Positions 9,581 to 17,215 of a stretch of 64,000 nt of DNA are shown one piece after another. The stretch spans positions 310,001-374,000 of the forward strand of contig JADJMW010000002.1 in assembly GCA_016709385.1 (NCBI GenBank), given 5' to 3'. A program made the position numbers and the translations under genes. Origin of the DNA: Candidatus Rubrivivax defluviihabitans (GTDB taxonomy: Bacteria; Pseudomonadota; Gammaproteobacteria; Burkholderiales; Burkholderiaceae_C). Under the pieces are notes generated by a model, which was not told where the DNA came from, searched no databases, and saw nothing but the letters and a program-made list of their open reading frames with translations. How positions within the stretch are numbered: position 1 is the stretch's first letter; each line of letters starts with the position of its first letter.

Positions 9581-9604
9581 CCCTCTCCCGCCTGCGGGAG
9601 AGGG
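9581..9604. terminator. Perfect hairpin after the binding-protein gene
   Basis: An inverted repeat with 11-base arms (CCCTCTCCCGC and its complement) and a 2-base loop, eight bases after the binding-protein stop. It has no T run, so it more likely acts as a repetitive-palindrome attenuator or mRNA-end stabiliser than as a strong terminator. A partial second copy (GCGGGAGAGGG) occurs at 9697-9707. Confidence 0.55.
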
Positions 9605-9618
9605 TTGGGGTGAGGGTC

Positions 9619-9699
9619 GGCCCCCGGGGGGGGGGGGGGGGGGGCGGCCCCCGGGGGGGGGCGGGCCCCCCCCCCCCCGGCCCCCCCCCGCCCTGGCGG
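9619..9699. repeat. Extreme G/C homopolymer tract
   Basis: About 80 bases made almost only of runs of C and G, with two large G runs followed by C runs, forming a long self-complementary tract. It lies between two partial copies of the hairpin repeat. Nothing biological of this form is familiar; a collapsed or miscalled hairpin repeat is the simplest reading. Confidence 0.6.
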
Positions 9700-9735
9700 G
9701 AGAGGGAGCAAGAGCCCCGCGCTTCGGCCCCCGCC

Positions 9736-10743
9736 ATGACCACCGCCGTCACCCTGGACCACGTCTCCTGCGTCTTCGGCCAGGGCGCGCAGACCGTGCG
9801 CGCCGTGGATGGCGTGGACCTGACGATCGACGCCGGCGAATTCTTCACCCTGCTCGGCCCCTCGGGTTCGGGCAAGACGACCTGTCTGCGCATGATCGGC
9901 GGCTTCACGCTGCCCACCGCCGGGCGGGTGCTGATCGGCGGCGAGGACGTCACGCTGCGACCACCCTACGCGCGGCCGGTGAATACCGTCTTCCAGGACT
10001 ACGCGCTGTTCCCGCACATGAGCATCCGCGACAACGTCGCCTACCCGCTGATGGTGCGCAAGGTGGCGCGCGCCGAACGCCATCGGCGCGCCGACGAACT
10101 GCTGGCGCTGGTGCAGCTGCCCGGCGTCGGCGATCGCCGGCCAGCCCAGCTGTCCGGCGGCCAGCGCCAGCGCGTGGCCCTGGCGCGCGCGCTGGTCAGC
10201 CAGCCGCAGGTGCTGCTGCTCGACGAGCCGCTGGGTGCGCTGGACCTCAAGCTGCGCGAGCAGATGCAGAGCGAGCTGAAGGCGCTGCAGCGGCGGCTGG
10301 GCATCACCTTCCTCTTCATCACCCACGACCAGCACGAGGCGCTGTCGATGAGCGACCGCATCGGCGTCTTCAACGCCGGCAAGCTGGAACAGGTGGGCAC
10401 GCCGCAGCAGGTCTACGACACGCCGGCGACGCACTTCGTGGCCCAGTTCGTCGGCGCCGCCAATGTGCTGTCCGGCGAGGCGGCGCGCCGGCTCACCGGC
10501 CACGCCCAGGCCATGCTGCGGCCGGAGCGCATCACGCTCGGCGCGACCGAAGGCGCACGCGCCAGCGGCACCGTGGCCGAGGTGCAGTATTTCGGCGCCT
10601 TCACGCGCGTGCGGGTGGACGTGGCCGGCACCCCGCTGCAGGCCGACCTGGCCGCCGGGCCGGGCCAGCCGGCGCCTAAAACGGGGCAGGCTGTGCACCT
10701 GCACTGGAACGACGGCGCGGTGCACGCGCTGCAGCCGGCTTGA
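9736..10743 (+). CDS. potA: Polyamine ABC transporter ATP-binding protein
   Basis: A 335-residue ATPase. It has Walker A GPSGSGKTT (about residues 36-44), Q-loop FQDYALFPHM, signature LSGGQRQRVALARAL, Walker B LLLDEPLGALD and switch His in ITHDQHEALS. Residues 240-335 form the TOBE regulatory domain typical of PotA/PotG. The ATG at 9736 gives the standard N-terminus; the longer frame only reads through the homopolymer tract. It drives uptake through the two permeases encoded next. Confidence 0.92.
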   Translation: MTTAVTLDHVSCVFGQGAQTVRAVDGVDLTIDAGEFFTLLGPSGSGKTTCLRMIGGFTLPTAGRVLIGGEDVTLRPPYARPVNTVFQDYALFPHMSIRDNVAYPLMVRKVARAERHRRADELLALVQLPGVGDRRPAQLSGGQRQRVALARALVSQPQVLLLDEPLGALDLKLREQMQSELKALQRRLGITFLFITHDQHEALSMSDRIGVFNAGKLEQVGTPQQVYDTPATHFVAQFVGAANVLSGEAARRLTGHAQAMLRPERITLGATEGARASGTVAEVQYFGAFTRVRVDVAGTPLQADLAAGPGQPAPKTGQAVHLHWNDGAVHALQPA

Positions 10744-10747
10744 GGAC

Positions 10748-11692
10748 ATGACCGCGCTCGCGCTGACCGCACCGCCGCCAGCCACGCTGCGCCGGCGCGC
10801 TTCGGACCTGCTTTACACGCGCCGCGGCCTGCTGTTGCTGGCGCTGCTGGCACCGCCGCTGCTGTGGTTCGGCGTCATCTACCTGGGCAGCCTGTTCGCG
10901 CTGCTGGCCAATGCCTTCTTCCGGCTGGACGACTTCACCGGCCAGGTGGTGCGCGAGGTGGGCTTCACGAATTTCATCGCCCTGCTGGAGCCGGCCAACC
11001 TGGACGCCGCGCGGCGCAGCGTGGGCATGGCCGTCGCAGTCACCCTGACCTGCACCGCACTGGCCTTTCCGCTCGCCTTCTACATGGCGCGGCATGCGCG
11101 CGGTGCGCAGAAGGCCTTGCTCTATATCGCCGTCATGCTGCCGCTGTGGAGCAGCTACCTGGTGCGGCTGTATGCGTGGAAGCTGCTGCTGGCCAAGGAA
11201 GGCGCCATCTCGTGGCTGGCCGAGCGGCTGCACGCCGCCTGGCTGCTGGACGCGGTGCTCTCGCTGCCGCTGATCGGGGGCCCCAGCTTGAGCTTCTCGA
11301 CGCTGGGCACCTACATCGTCTTCGTCTATATGTGGCTGCCGTTCATGGTGCTGCCGGTGATGGCCGCCATCGAACGCATCCCGGCCAGCACGCTGGAAGC
11401 CTCGGCCGACCTGGGTGCACGACCCGGCCGCACGCTGCGCCATGTGATCCTGCCGCTGGCGCTGCCGGGCATCGCGGCCGGCTCGATCTTCACCTTCAGC
11501 CTGACTTTGGGCGACTACATCATCCCGCAGGTGATCGGCGACTCCACGCTCTACATCGGCCAAGTCGTCTACCGCCAGCAGGGCGTGGCCGGCAACCTGC
11601 CGTTCGCGGCGGCGTTCTCGCTGGTGCCAATTGTGGTCATTGGCATTTATCTGTGGTTGGCGAAGCGGCAAGGGGCGTTCGATGCGTTGTAG
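10748..11692 (+). CDS. Polyamine ABC transporter permease, PotB/PotH type
   Basis: A 314-residue membrane protein with six predicted helices. The cytoplasmic EAA loop (EASADLGARPGRTLRHVILPLALPG) marks the binding-protein-dependent permease that docks on the ATPase. It begins four bases after the potA stop. Its partner permease gene is separated from it by 627 bases of repetitive elements, which may break the operon. Confidence 0.9.
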   Translation: MTALALTAPPPATLRRRASDLLYTRRGLLLLALLAPPLLWFGVIYLGSLFALLANAFFRLDDFTGQVVREVGFTNFIALLEPANLDAARRSVGMAVAVTLTCTALAFPLAFYMARHARGAQKALLYIAVMLPLWSSYLVRLYAWKLLLAKEGAISWLAERLHAAWLLDAVLSLPLIGGPSLSFSTLGTYIVFVYMWLPFMVLPVMAAIERIPASTLEASADLGARPGRTLRHVILPLALPGIAAGSIFTFSLTLGDYIIPQVIGDSTLYIGQVVYRQQGVAGNLPFAAAFSLVPIVVIGIYLWLAKRQGAFDAL

Positions 11693-11766
11693 GCAGCCCC
11701 GCACCGCCCTGGTCGCTGCAGCGGCCGGTGGCCCTGCAAGCCAGCGTGCCGCGCGTCGCGGCAGGC

Positions 11767-11980
11767 GGTGCCCGGCGGGGGCGCTGACTGTGGCGGTCTT
11801 CGCTGCGCTCAGACTGCCCTGCGCTGCTCGCCTTGAGGGCGTGCCGCATAACTCGCTTCGTTCGCTGCGCTCACTGCGCTCAAACAGGATGCGGCAAGTC
11901 AGTCTACGAAGCGCGCTGCGCGCGCCGCCCTCAAGGCTGTGCTGCTCGGCGCCACACACAGCGCCCCCGCCGGGCACCAC
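11767..11980. mobile_element. MITE-like palindromic element 1
   Basis: A 214-base element bounded by perfect 20-base terminal inverted repeats (GGTGCCCGGCGGGGGCGCTG). The complementarity continues inward with a few mismatches. It has no coding capacity. In its centre (11842-11896) is a hairpin core from TGCCGCAT to ATGCGGCA containing a run of GCTCACT/GCGCTCA-like half-sites. The same core, inverted, occurs in the elements at 12035 and 19058. It lies between the two polyamine permease genes. Confidence 0.7.
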
Positions 11981-12034
11981 CTACCGCTCAACCCACCGTG
12001 GTGGCGCTCGTCGAGAACCACCCATGCCTGCTGC

Positions 12035-12269
12035 AAAGGGCTGTCCGGGCGCGGTGCGGCGTGCGTCTGAAGCGCCGAGGAGCGCAGGGTTCGTGGCCCG
12101 CGAGCGCAGCGAGCCTCGTAAACACTTTTGGCGCATCCTGTTTGAGCGTAGCGAACGGAGTGAGCGAAGCGAGTTATGCGCCGGGCCATGGACCCGAGCA
12201 CCGCAGGGCAGCCGGAGCGAAGCGGAGGCCGCTTCATCCGCACGCCGCGCCGCGCCCGGACAGCCCTTT
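12035..12269. mobile_element. MITE-like palindromic element 2, copy A
   Basis: A 235-base element with 31-base terminal inverted repeats that begin AAAGGGCTGTCCGGGCGCGG; the two ends differ at one base. The interior carries the hairpin core GGCGCAT...ATGCGCC at 12130-12182. A near-identical copy of the same length is at 19058-19292. No reading frame inside resembles a transposase, so movement would need a transposase supplied elsewhere. Confidence 0.75.
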
Positions 12270-12319
12270 TTCACCACGACACCGCGCAGTGATTTCTGCA
12301 GCCTGCTGGGGCGACGAAC

Positions 12320-13117
12320 GTGACACACGGTCGAACGCCCTGGGGACTCAGCCTCGCCGCCTGGGGCGTGGTCCTATTCATGCACGTGCCGATGGCGCTG
12401 ATCGTGCTCTACGCCTTCAGCGCCGAGGACAAGAGCTATGTCTTCCCGCCACCGGCATTGACCACGCAATGGTTCGCCGTCGCCTGGGAACGCGACGATG
12501 TCTGGGCCGCGATCCGGCTCTCGTTCAACGTGGCGGTGTGGAGCACGGCCACGGCGCTGGTGCTCGGCACGCTGGCCGCTGCGGCGCTGGCGCGCGCGAA
12601 ATTCTTCGGCCGCGACGTCATCTCGCTGCTGCTCATCCTGCCCATCGCGCTGCCGGGCATCGTCACCGGCATCGCGCTGCGTTCGGCCTACCACACGCTG
12701 GAGATCCCGTTCAGCTTCTGGACCATCGTCATCGGCCACGCCACCTTCTGCGTCGTCGTGGTCTTCAACAACGCCGTGGCGCGGCTGCGCCGGCTCAACC
12801 CCAACCTCATCGAGGCCAGCATGGACCTGGGCGCCGACGGCTTCCAGACCGTGCGCTACATCGTGCTGCCGCAGCTGGGCTCGGCGCTGCTGGCCGGCGC
12901 GCTGCTGGCCTTCGCGCTGAGCTTCGACGAGGTCATCGTCACCACCTTCACCGCCGGCCAGCAGACGACGCTGCCGATCTGGATGCTGCAGGAACTGATC
13001 CGCCCGCGGCAGCGGCCGGTGACCAATGTCGTCGCGGTGGTGATCGTGGCGCTGACCTTCATTCCCATCGTGCTTGCCTACACCCTGACCCGCTCTGACG
13101 AGCCCGCCCAACGTTGA
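12320..13117 (+). CDS. Polyamine ABC transporter permease, PotC/PotI type
   Basis: A 265-residue membrane protein with about six helices and the EAA loop EASMDLGADGFQTVRYIVLPQLG. It is the second permease of the polyamine importer. The start is the GTG at 12320. Separation from the first permease gene by two palindromic elements means it may need its own promoter or read-through. The aldehyde dehydrogenase gene follows nine bases later. Confidence 0.9.
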   Translation: MTHGRTPWGLSLAAWGVVLFMHVPMALIVLYAFSAEDKSYVFPPPALTTQWFAVAWERDDVWAAIRLSFNVAVWSTATALVLGTLAAAALARAKFFGRDVISLLLILPIALPGIVTGIALRSAYHTLEIPFSFWTIVIGHATFCVVVVFNNAVARLRRLNPNLIEASMDLGADGFQTVRYIVLPQLGSALLAGALLAFALSFDEVIVTTFTAGQQTTLPIWMLQELIRPRQRPVTNVVAVVIVALTFIPIVLAYTLTRSDEPAQR

Positions 13118-13126
13118 GGAGCCCAC

Positions 13127-14566
13127 ATGACCGACATCACATTCCACACCGACCTGCTCATCGACGGTGCCTTCGTGCGCGGCGACGGCGAGGCCGAACG
13201 CGTGCTCAACCCGGCCACCGGCGCGCTGCTGGTGGAACTGCCCGAAGCCAGCGTCGAGCAGGTGCACAAGGCGGTGTCGGCCGCGCACCGCGCCTTCGAC
13301 GGCTGGAGCGACAGCACGCCCATGGAGCGTTCGCGCCTGCTGCTCAAGCTGGCCGACGCGGTGGAGGCGCGCGCCGAGGCCTTCGCGCGCCTGGAGAGCC
13401 TGAACTGCGGCAAGCCCTATGCCCGCGCTCTGGGCGACGAGATCCCGGCCATCGCCGACTGCTTGCGCTATTTCGCCGGCGCCGCGCGCTGCCTGGGCGG
13501 CACCGTGGCGGGGGAGTACCTGGCGGGCCACACCAGCATGATCCGGCGCGACCCGGTGGGCGTGGTGGCGTCGATCGCGCCCTGGAACTACCCGCTCATG
13601 ATGGCGGCGTGGAAGATCGCGCCGGCGCTGGCCGGCGGCAACACCGTGGTGCTGAAACCCAGCGAGCAGACGCCGCTGAGCACGCTGCTGCTGGCCCAGG
13701 TGGCGGCCGAGATCTTTCCGAAAGGCGTGCTGAATATCGTCTGCGGCCGCGGCGGCAGCGTCGGCCAGACGCTGGTGGAGCACCCGCTGGTGCGCATGGT
13801 GTCGGTCACCGGCGACATCTCCACCGGCAAGAAGATCCTGCAGGCGGCGAGTTCCACCGTGAAGCGCACGCACCTGGAACTGGGCGGAAAGGCGCCGGTG
13901 ATCGTCTTCGACGACGCCGACCTGGCGGCCGTGGTGGAGGGGATGCGCACCTTCGGCTATTACAACGCCGGCCAGGACTGCACGGCCGCCTGCCGCATCT
14001 ATGCCGGCGCCAAGATCCACGACCGGCTGGTGGCGGATCTTTCCAGCGCCGTGAAGAGCATCAAGGTCGGCACGCAGGACGAGCCCGATGTCGAGATCGG
14101 CCCGCTCATCAGCGACCGCCAGCGCAACCGCGTGGCCAGCTTCGTGGAGCGCGCGCAGATGGCCGGCCACATGGAGATCACCGCCGGCGGCAAGGTCCGC
14201 GCCGGCGGCGGCTTCTTCTACGAGCCCACCGTGATTGCCGGCGCACGCCAGGACGACGAGATCGTGCGGCGCGAGGTCTTCGGCCCGGTGGTCAGCGTGA
14301 CCCGCTTCTCCGACGCCGAACAGGCCATTGCCTGGGCCAACGACAGCGACTACGGCCTGGCATCGTCGGTCTGGACGCAGGACGTGGGCCGCGCCATGCG
14401 CGTGGCGCGCAAGCTGCAGTACGGCTGCACCTGGATCAACACCCACTTCATGCTCGTCAACGAGATGCCGCACGGCGGCCTGAAGAGCAGCGGCTACGGC
14501 AAGGACATGAGCCTGTATGCGCTGGAGGACTACACGGTGCCGCGGCACGTGATGGTCAGGCTGTGA
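13127..14566 (+). CDS. patD: Gamma-aminobutyraldehyde dehydrogenase
   Basis: A 479-residue NAD-dependent aldehyde dehydrogenase. It shows the Rossmann/oxyanion Asn in PWNYPLMMAAWK, the catalytic Glu in LELGGKAP and the catalytic Cys in NAGQDCTAACRIY; this last motif is characteristic of aminobutyraldehyde dehydrogenases such as E. coli PatD. It would oxidise 4-aminobutanal, made from imported putrescine, to GABA. The position at the end of the polyamine importer operon supports this. A betaine aldehyde dehydrogenase role is a weaker alternative. Confidence 0.87.
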   Translation: MTDITFHTDLLIDGAFVRGDGEAERVLNPATGALLVELPEASVEQVHKAVSAAHRAFDGWSDSTPMERSRLLLKLADAVEARAEAFARLESLNCGKPYARALGDEIPAIADCLRYFAGAARCLGGTVAGEYLAGHTSMIRRDPVGVVASIAPWNYPLMMAAWKIAPALAGGNTVVLKPSEQTPLSTLLLAQVAAEIFPKGVLNIVCGRGGSVGQTLVEHPLVRMVSVTGDISTGKKILQAASSTVKRTHLELGGKAPVIVFDDADLAAVVEGMRTFGYYNAGQDCTAACRIYAGAKIHDRLVADLSSAVKSIKVGTQDEPDVEIGPLISDRQRNRVASFVERAQMAGHMEITAGGKVRAGGGFFYEPTVIAGARQDDEIVRREVFGPVVSVTRFSDAEQAIAWANDSDYGLASSVWTQDVGRAMRVARKLQYGCTWINTHFMLVNEMPHGGLKSSGYGKDMSLYALEDYTVPRHVMVRL

Positions 14567-14615
14567 GGGCGGCCCGGGCGGCGGTTCAGCGCTGAGCGAA
14601 CATCCGCCCGCTCGG

Positions 14616-14927
14616 TCAGTGGTAGTCATCTTCGCGCTGATGGCGCAGCGCTGAGACCGCCACCTCGTGCTCGCTGATGATCGCGAACAGCGCCACGTAG
14701 CCCGAAGCGCCAAAGGGAATGACCAGCTCGCGTTCCAGCGGGTCGTTCTGCGCCATCCGACAGGTGTAGGGATTGGTTTCGAGAATGCGCATCTCGTTGC
14801 GGATGGCGTCGACAGCCCGGCCAGGCAAATCCCAGTCGCCCTGTTCGAGCGCCGTCTCGACGAGAAAGTCCTCCAGCCGCCGCAGGTCGTCCAGGGCCTC
14901 CCGCGTCAGGGTGACCGTGAATCTCAC
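14616..14927 (-). CDS. ParE/RelE-superfamily toxin
   Basis: A 103-residue protein reading VRFTVTLTREALDDLRRLEDF at its start and ending in VALFAIISEHEVAVSALRHQREDDYH, which is the RelE/ParE fold pattern including the C-terminal LRHQR motif. The GTG at 14927 overlaps the antitoxin stop by four bases and removes an unrelated N-terminal extension. ParE proteins inhibit gyrase, while RelE proteins cleave mRNA; sequence favours the ParE side. Confidence 0.82.
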   Translation of the reverse strand: MRFTVTLTREALDDLRRLEDFLVETALEQGDWDLPGRAVDAIRNEMRILETNPYTCRMAQNDPLERELVIPFGASGYVALFAIISEHEVAVSALRHQREDDYH

Positions 14928-15223
14928 GGTTTGCGCGGCTTGGTCGGCGGCACGCGCCGCGCTTCCTCCATGCGCCGATCGAGACGCTCCCGCATCTGGT
15001 CGAGCGCGCCGTGCAAGGGATGGAACTCCCCGGTGTCCTTGGCGCGGGCCATCGAAGCCCGCCCGCGCGCCAGGAAGGCCTGCTGCGCCTTGCGCCGCCT
15101 TGCGGCCTGCATCGCGGACGCCTCGACGAACTGCGACAGGCTCTCGCCTTCGAGCAGCACGCTTTCGATCTCTTCGCGCACGGCGGGTTCGACGCGAACG
15201 GGGGGCAGTTGGGCGGTTTTCAT
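14924..15223 (-). CDS. YlcI/YnfO-type antitoxin
   Basis: A 99-residue protein starting MKTAQLPPVRVEPAVREEIE, with the ESLSQFVEASAMQAARRRKAQQAF segment typical of YlcI/YnfO-family ribbon-helix-helix antitoxins. The ATG at 15223 is preferred over the GTG one codon earlier. No strong Shine-Dalgarno sequence is visible, and the mRNA may be nearly leaderless. It overlaps the toxin gene by four bases. Confidence 0.78.
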   Translation of the reverse strand: MKTAQLPPVRVEPAVREEIESVLLEGESLSQFVEASAMQAARRRKAQQAFLARGRASMARAKDTGEFHPLHGALDQMRERLDRRMEEARRVPPTKPRKP

Positions 15224-15283
15224 CACGCCCAGTGTAGTGCAAAAGCTATGCAGTCGCGATGCCCCGTGCGCAAGCCGCCGCGG

Positions 15284-16201
15284 TCAGGCCCGCCGTGCCC
15301 GCGACTGCTCACGCGCGAGGTGGATGAATTCCTCGGCCGCCGGCTTCAGCGCCAGCCCGCGCCGCCACACCAGCCCGACGTCCACCGTGGGCAGTTCGTC
15401 GCGCAGCGCGCGCGCGTCCACGTGCTGCGCGTCCAGCGTCCACGGCCGGTACAGGAAGTCGGGCAGCACCGCGACGCCGCTGCCGGCGCCCACCATCGAG
15501 CGCACCGCCTCCAGCGACGAGGTGCGCAGCAGCACACGCGGCTTGAGCTGGTGGCGGGCCCAGGCGGCGCGCATCAGGTCGTCGATGCGGTCGGCTTCCA
15601 GCACCACCTGCTCGTAAGCGACGCAGTCGGCCAGCGTCACCTCGTCGGCCTGCGTGAGCGGGTGGTCGGAAGCCAGCCAGACGCGGTTCGGGCTGCGCGT
15701 CAGCGTCTCAGCGACCAGGGCCTGCGGTTCGGCCAGCACGTTGCTCACCATGATGGCCACGTCGAGCTCGCCGTTGATCAGCAGGTGCTCCAGGAAGGGC
15801 GGCGTCTCCTCGGTCACCAGCACCTGTACGCCCGGGCAGCTGCGCCTGTAGCGCGACAGCAGTTCGCTCAGGTAGTAGCCCGCCACCAGGCTGGTGACGC
15901 CGATGGCCAGCAGGCCAGTGGGCCCCGCGCCCTCTTCGGCGCTGTGCAGCCGCGTCGCCTCGGCCACTGCGCCCAGCACCTTGCGCGCGCTGGCCAGGAA
16001 CCGGTGGCCCTGCGGCGTCATCCGCATGCCGCGTGAACTGCGCTCGAACAGCGGCTGGCCGAGTTCGTCCTCCAGCTCCTGCATGCTCTTGGTGACCGCG
16101 CTCTGCGCGATATTGAGCATGCGCGAGGCCGCGGCCACCGAGCCGCTTTCGGCCACCGCCACGAAGTAGCGGAACTGGCGCAGCGTGATGTGCGACGCCA
16201 T
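15284..16201 (-). CDS. LysR family transcriptional regulator
   Basis: A 305-residue regulator. Residues 5-65 are the winged helix-turn-helix (LRQFRYFVAVAESGSVAAASRMLNIAQSAVTKSMQELEDELG is the family pattern), and residues about 90-300 form the periplasmic-binding-protein-like effector domain. The sequence GRAW-type gallate/protocatechuate regulators share this layout, but the effector is not evident. No divergent target gene lies nearby: parB is upstream on the same strand and the ParE pair is downstream. Confidence 0.88.
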   Translation of the reverse strand: MASHITLRQFRYFVAVAESGSVAAASRMLNIAQSAVTKSMQELEDELGQPLFERSSRGMRMTPQGHRFLASARKVLGAVAEATRLHSAEEGAGPTGLLAIGVTSLVAGYYLSELLSRYRRSCPGVQVLVTEETPPFLEHLLINGELDVAIMVSNVLAEPQALVAETLTRSPNRVWLASDHPLTQADEVTLADCVAYEQVVLEADRIDDLMRAAWARHQLKPRVLLRTSSLEAVRSMVGAGSGVAVLPDFLYRPWTLDAQHVDARALRDELPTVDVGLVWRRGLALKPAAEEFIHLAREQSRARRA

Positions 16202-16218
16202 GGTGGCCTGCGCCGGTT

Positions 16219-17103
16219 TCAGGCCTCGCCGGCGCCCAGCTTGTCCAGCAGGCCATTGAGTTCTTCCAGCGAGCCGAAGGCGATGGCGATCTCGCCCTGC
16301 TCGCCGCGCCGGGTGCGGCGCTTGATGCGAATCTCCACCGGCGCCGTCAGCGCGTCGGCCAGGCGTTCTTCCAGCCGCGTGATGTCGCGCGGCTTGGCCG
16401 GCTTGGCGGTGGCCGGGGGGCGCGGCGGCGCCGTCTGGCGCGCCACGTGCTTCTCGGTGTCGCGCACGCTGAGCTTCTTCGCCACCACCTCGTGCGCCGT
16501 CATCACCTGCTCGGCCGTGCCCAGCGCCAGCAGGGCGCGGGCGTGGCCCATGTCCAGGTCGCCGGCCATCAGCATCTGCTGCACCGGTTCGGCCAGGTTC
16601 AGCAGGCGCAGCAGGTTGGAAGCGGCGCTGCGGCTGCGGCCCACGGCCTGCGCCGCCTGTTCGTGGGTGAGCTGGAATTCGCTCACCAGGCGCTGCAGGC
16701 CTTGCGCTTCCTCCAGCGGGTTGAGGTCCTCGCGCTGGATATTCTCGATCAGCGCCATCACCGCCGCGGCCTCGTCGGCCACCAGCTTGACCAGCACCGG
16801 CACCTCGTCCAGCCCGGCCAGCCGGGCAGCGCGGAAGCGGCGCTCGCCGGCGATGATCTCGTAGCCGTCATCGACCGGCCGCACCAGGATGGGCTGCATC
16901 ACGCCCTGGCTGCGGATGCTCTCGGCCAGTTCGTACAGCGAGCCCTCGTCCATGCGCGTGCGCGGCTGGTACTTGCCGTGGCGCAGTCGGTGCAGCGGCA
17001 GGCTGGTGGGCAGGCCCGGCGCAGCCGGTGGCGCGTCGCTGACCTTGGGGCCGAGCAGCGCTTCCAGGCCCAGGCCCAGGCCCTTGGGTTTCTTGGTGAC
17101 CAT
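16219..17103 (-). CDS. parB: ParB/Spo0J chromosome partition protein
   Basis: A 294-residue ParB. The N-terminus KKPKGLGLGLEALLG matches the ParA-stimulating segment. Residues 40-130 form the CTPase/nuclease-like domain with the GERRFRAARLAG arginine patch. The helix-turn-helix is near EQAAQAVGRSRSAASNLLRLL, and the last 45 residues are the dimerisation domain. It binds parS sites and segregates chromosome origins with ParA. No parA gene is next to it: upstream is the divergent argC. The frame upstream of 17103 has no ParB sequence. Confidence 0.92.
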   Translation of the reverse strand: MVTKKPKGLGLGLEALLGPKVSDAPPAAPGLPTSLPLHRLRHGKYQPRTRMDEGSLYELAESIRSQGVMQPILVRPVDDGYEIIAGERRFRAARLAGLDEVPVLVKLVADEAAAVMALIENIQREDLNPLEEAQGLQRLVSEFQLTHEQAAQAVGRSRSAASNLLRLLNLAEPVQQMLMAGDLDMGHARALLALGTAEQVMTAHEVVAKKLSVRDTEKHVARQTAPPRPPATAKPAKPRDITRLEERLADALTAPVEIRIKRRTRRGEQGEIAIAFGSLEELNGLLDKLGAGEA

Positions 17104-17215
17104 GCGCGATTGTGTCCGACCCCGCAGGCGGGGCAACGCACCGCCGCTGGACTGCAGTCTGGTGGACATTCCCTTATCCTCGGCATTCCCCCATGCACCG
17201 CAGCCGAGGCGCCCC

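Noticed and set aside
8230..10785. 851-codon minus-strand frame opposite the polyamine genes
   Set aside because: It reads through the C/G homopolymer tract and lies antisense to two clear ABC genes.
11833..12323. Plus-strand frames across the palindromic elements
   Set aside because: Their translations repeat because the DNA is repeated and palindromic; no start signal or family pattern, so they are not genes.
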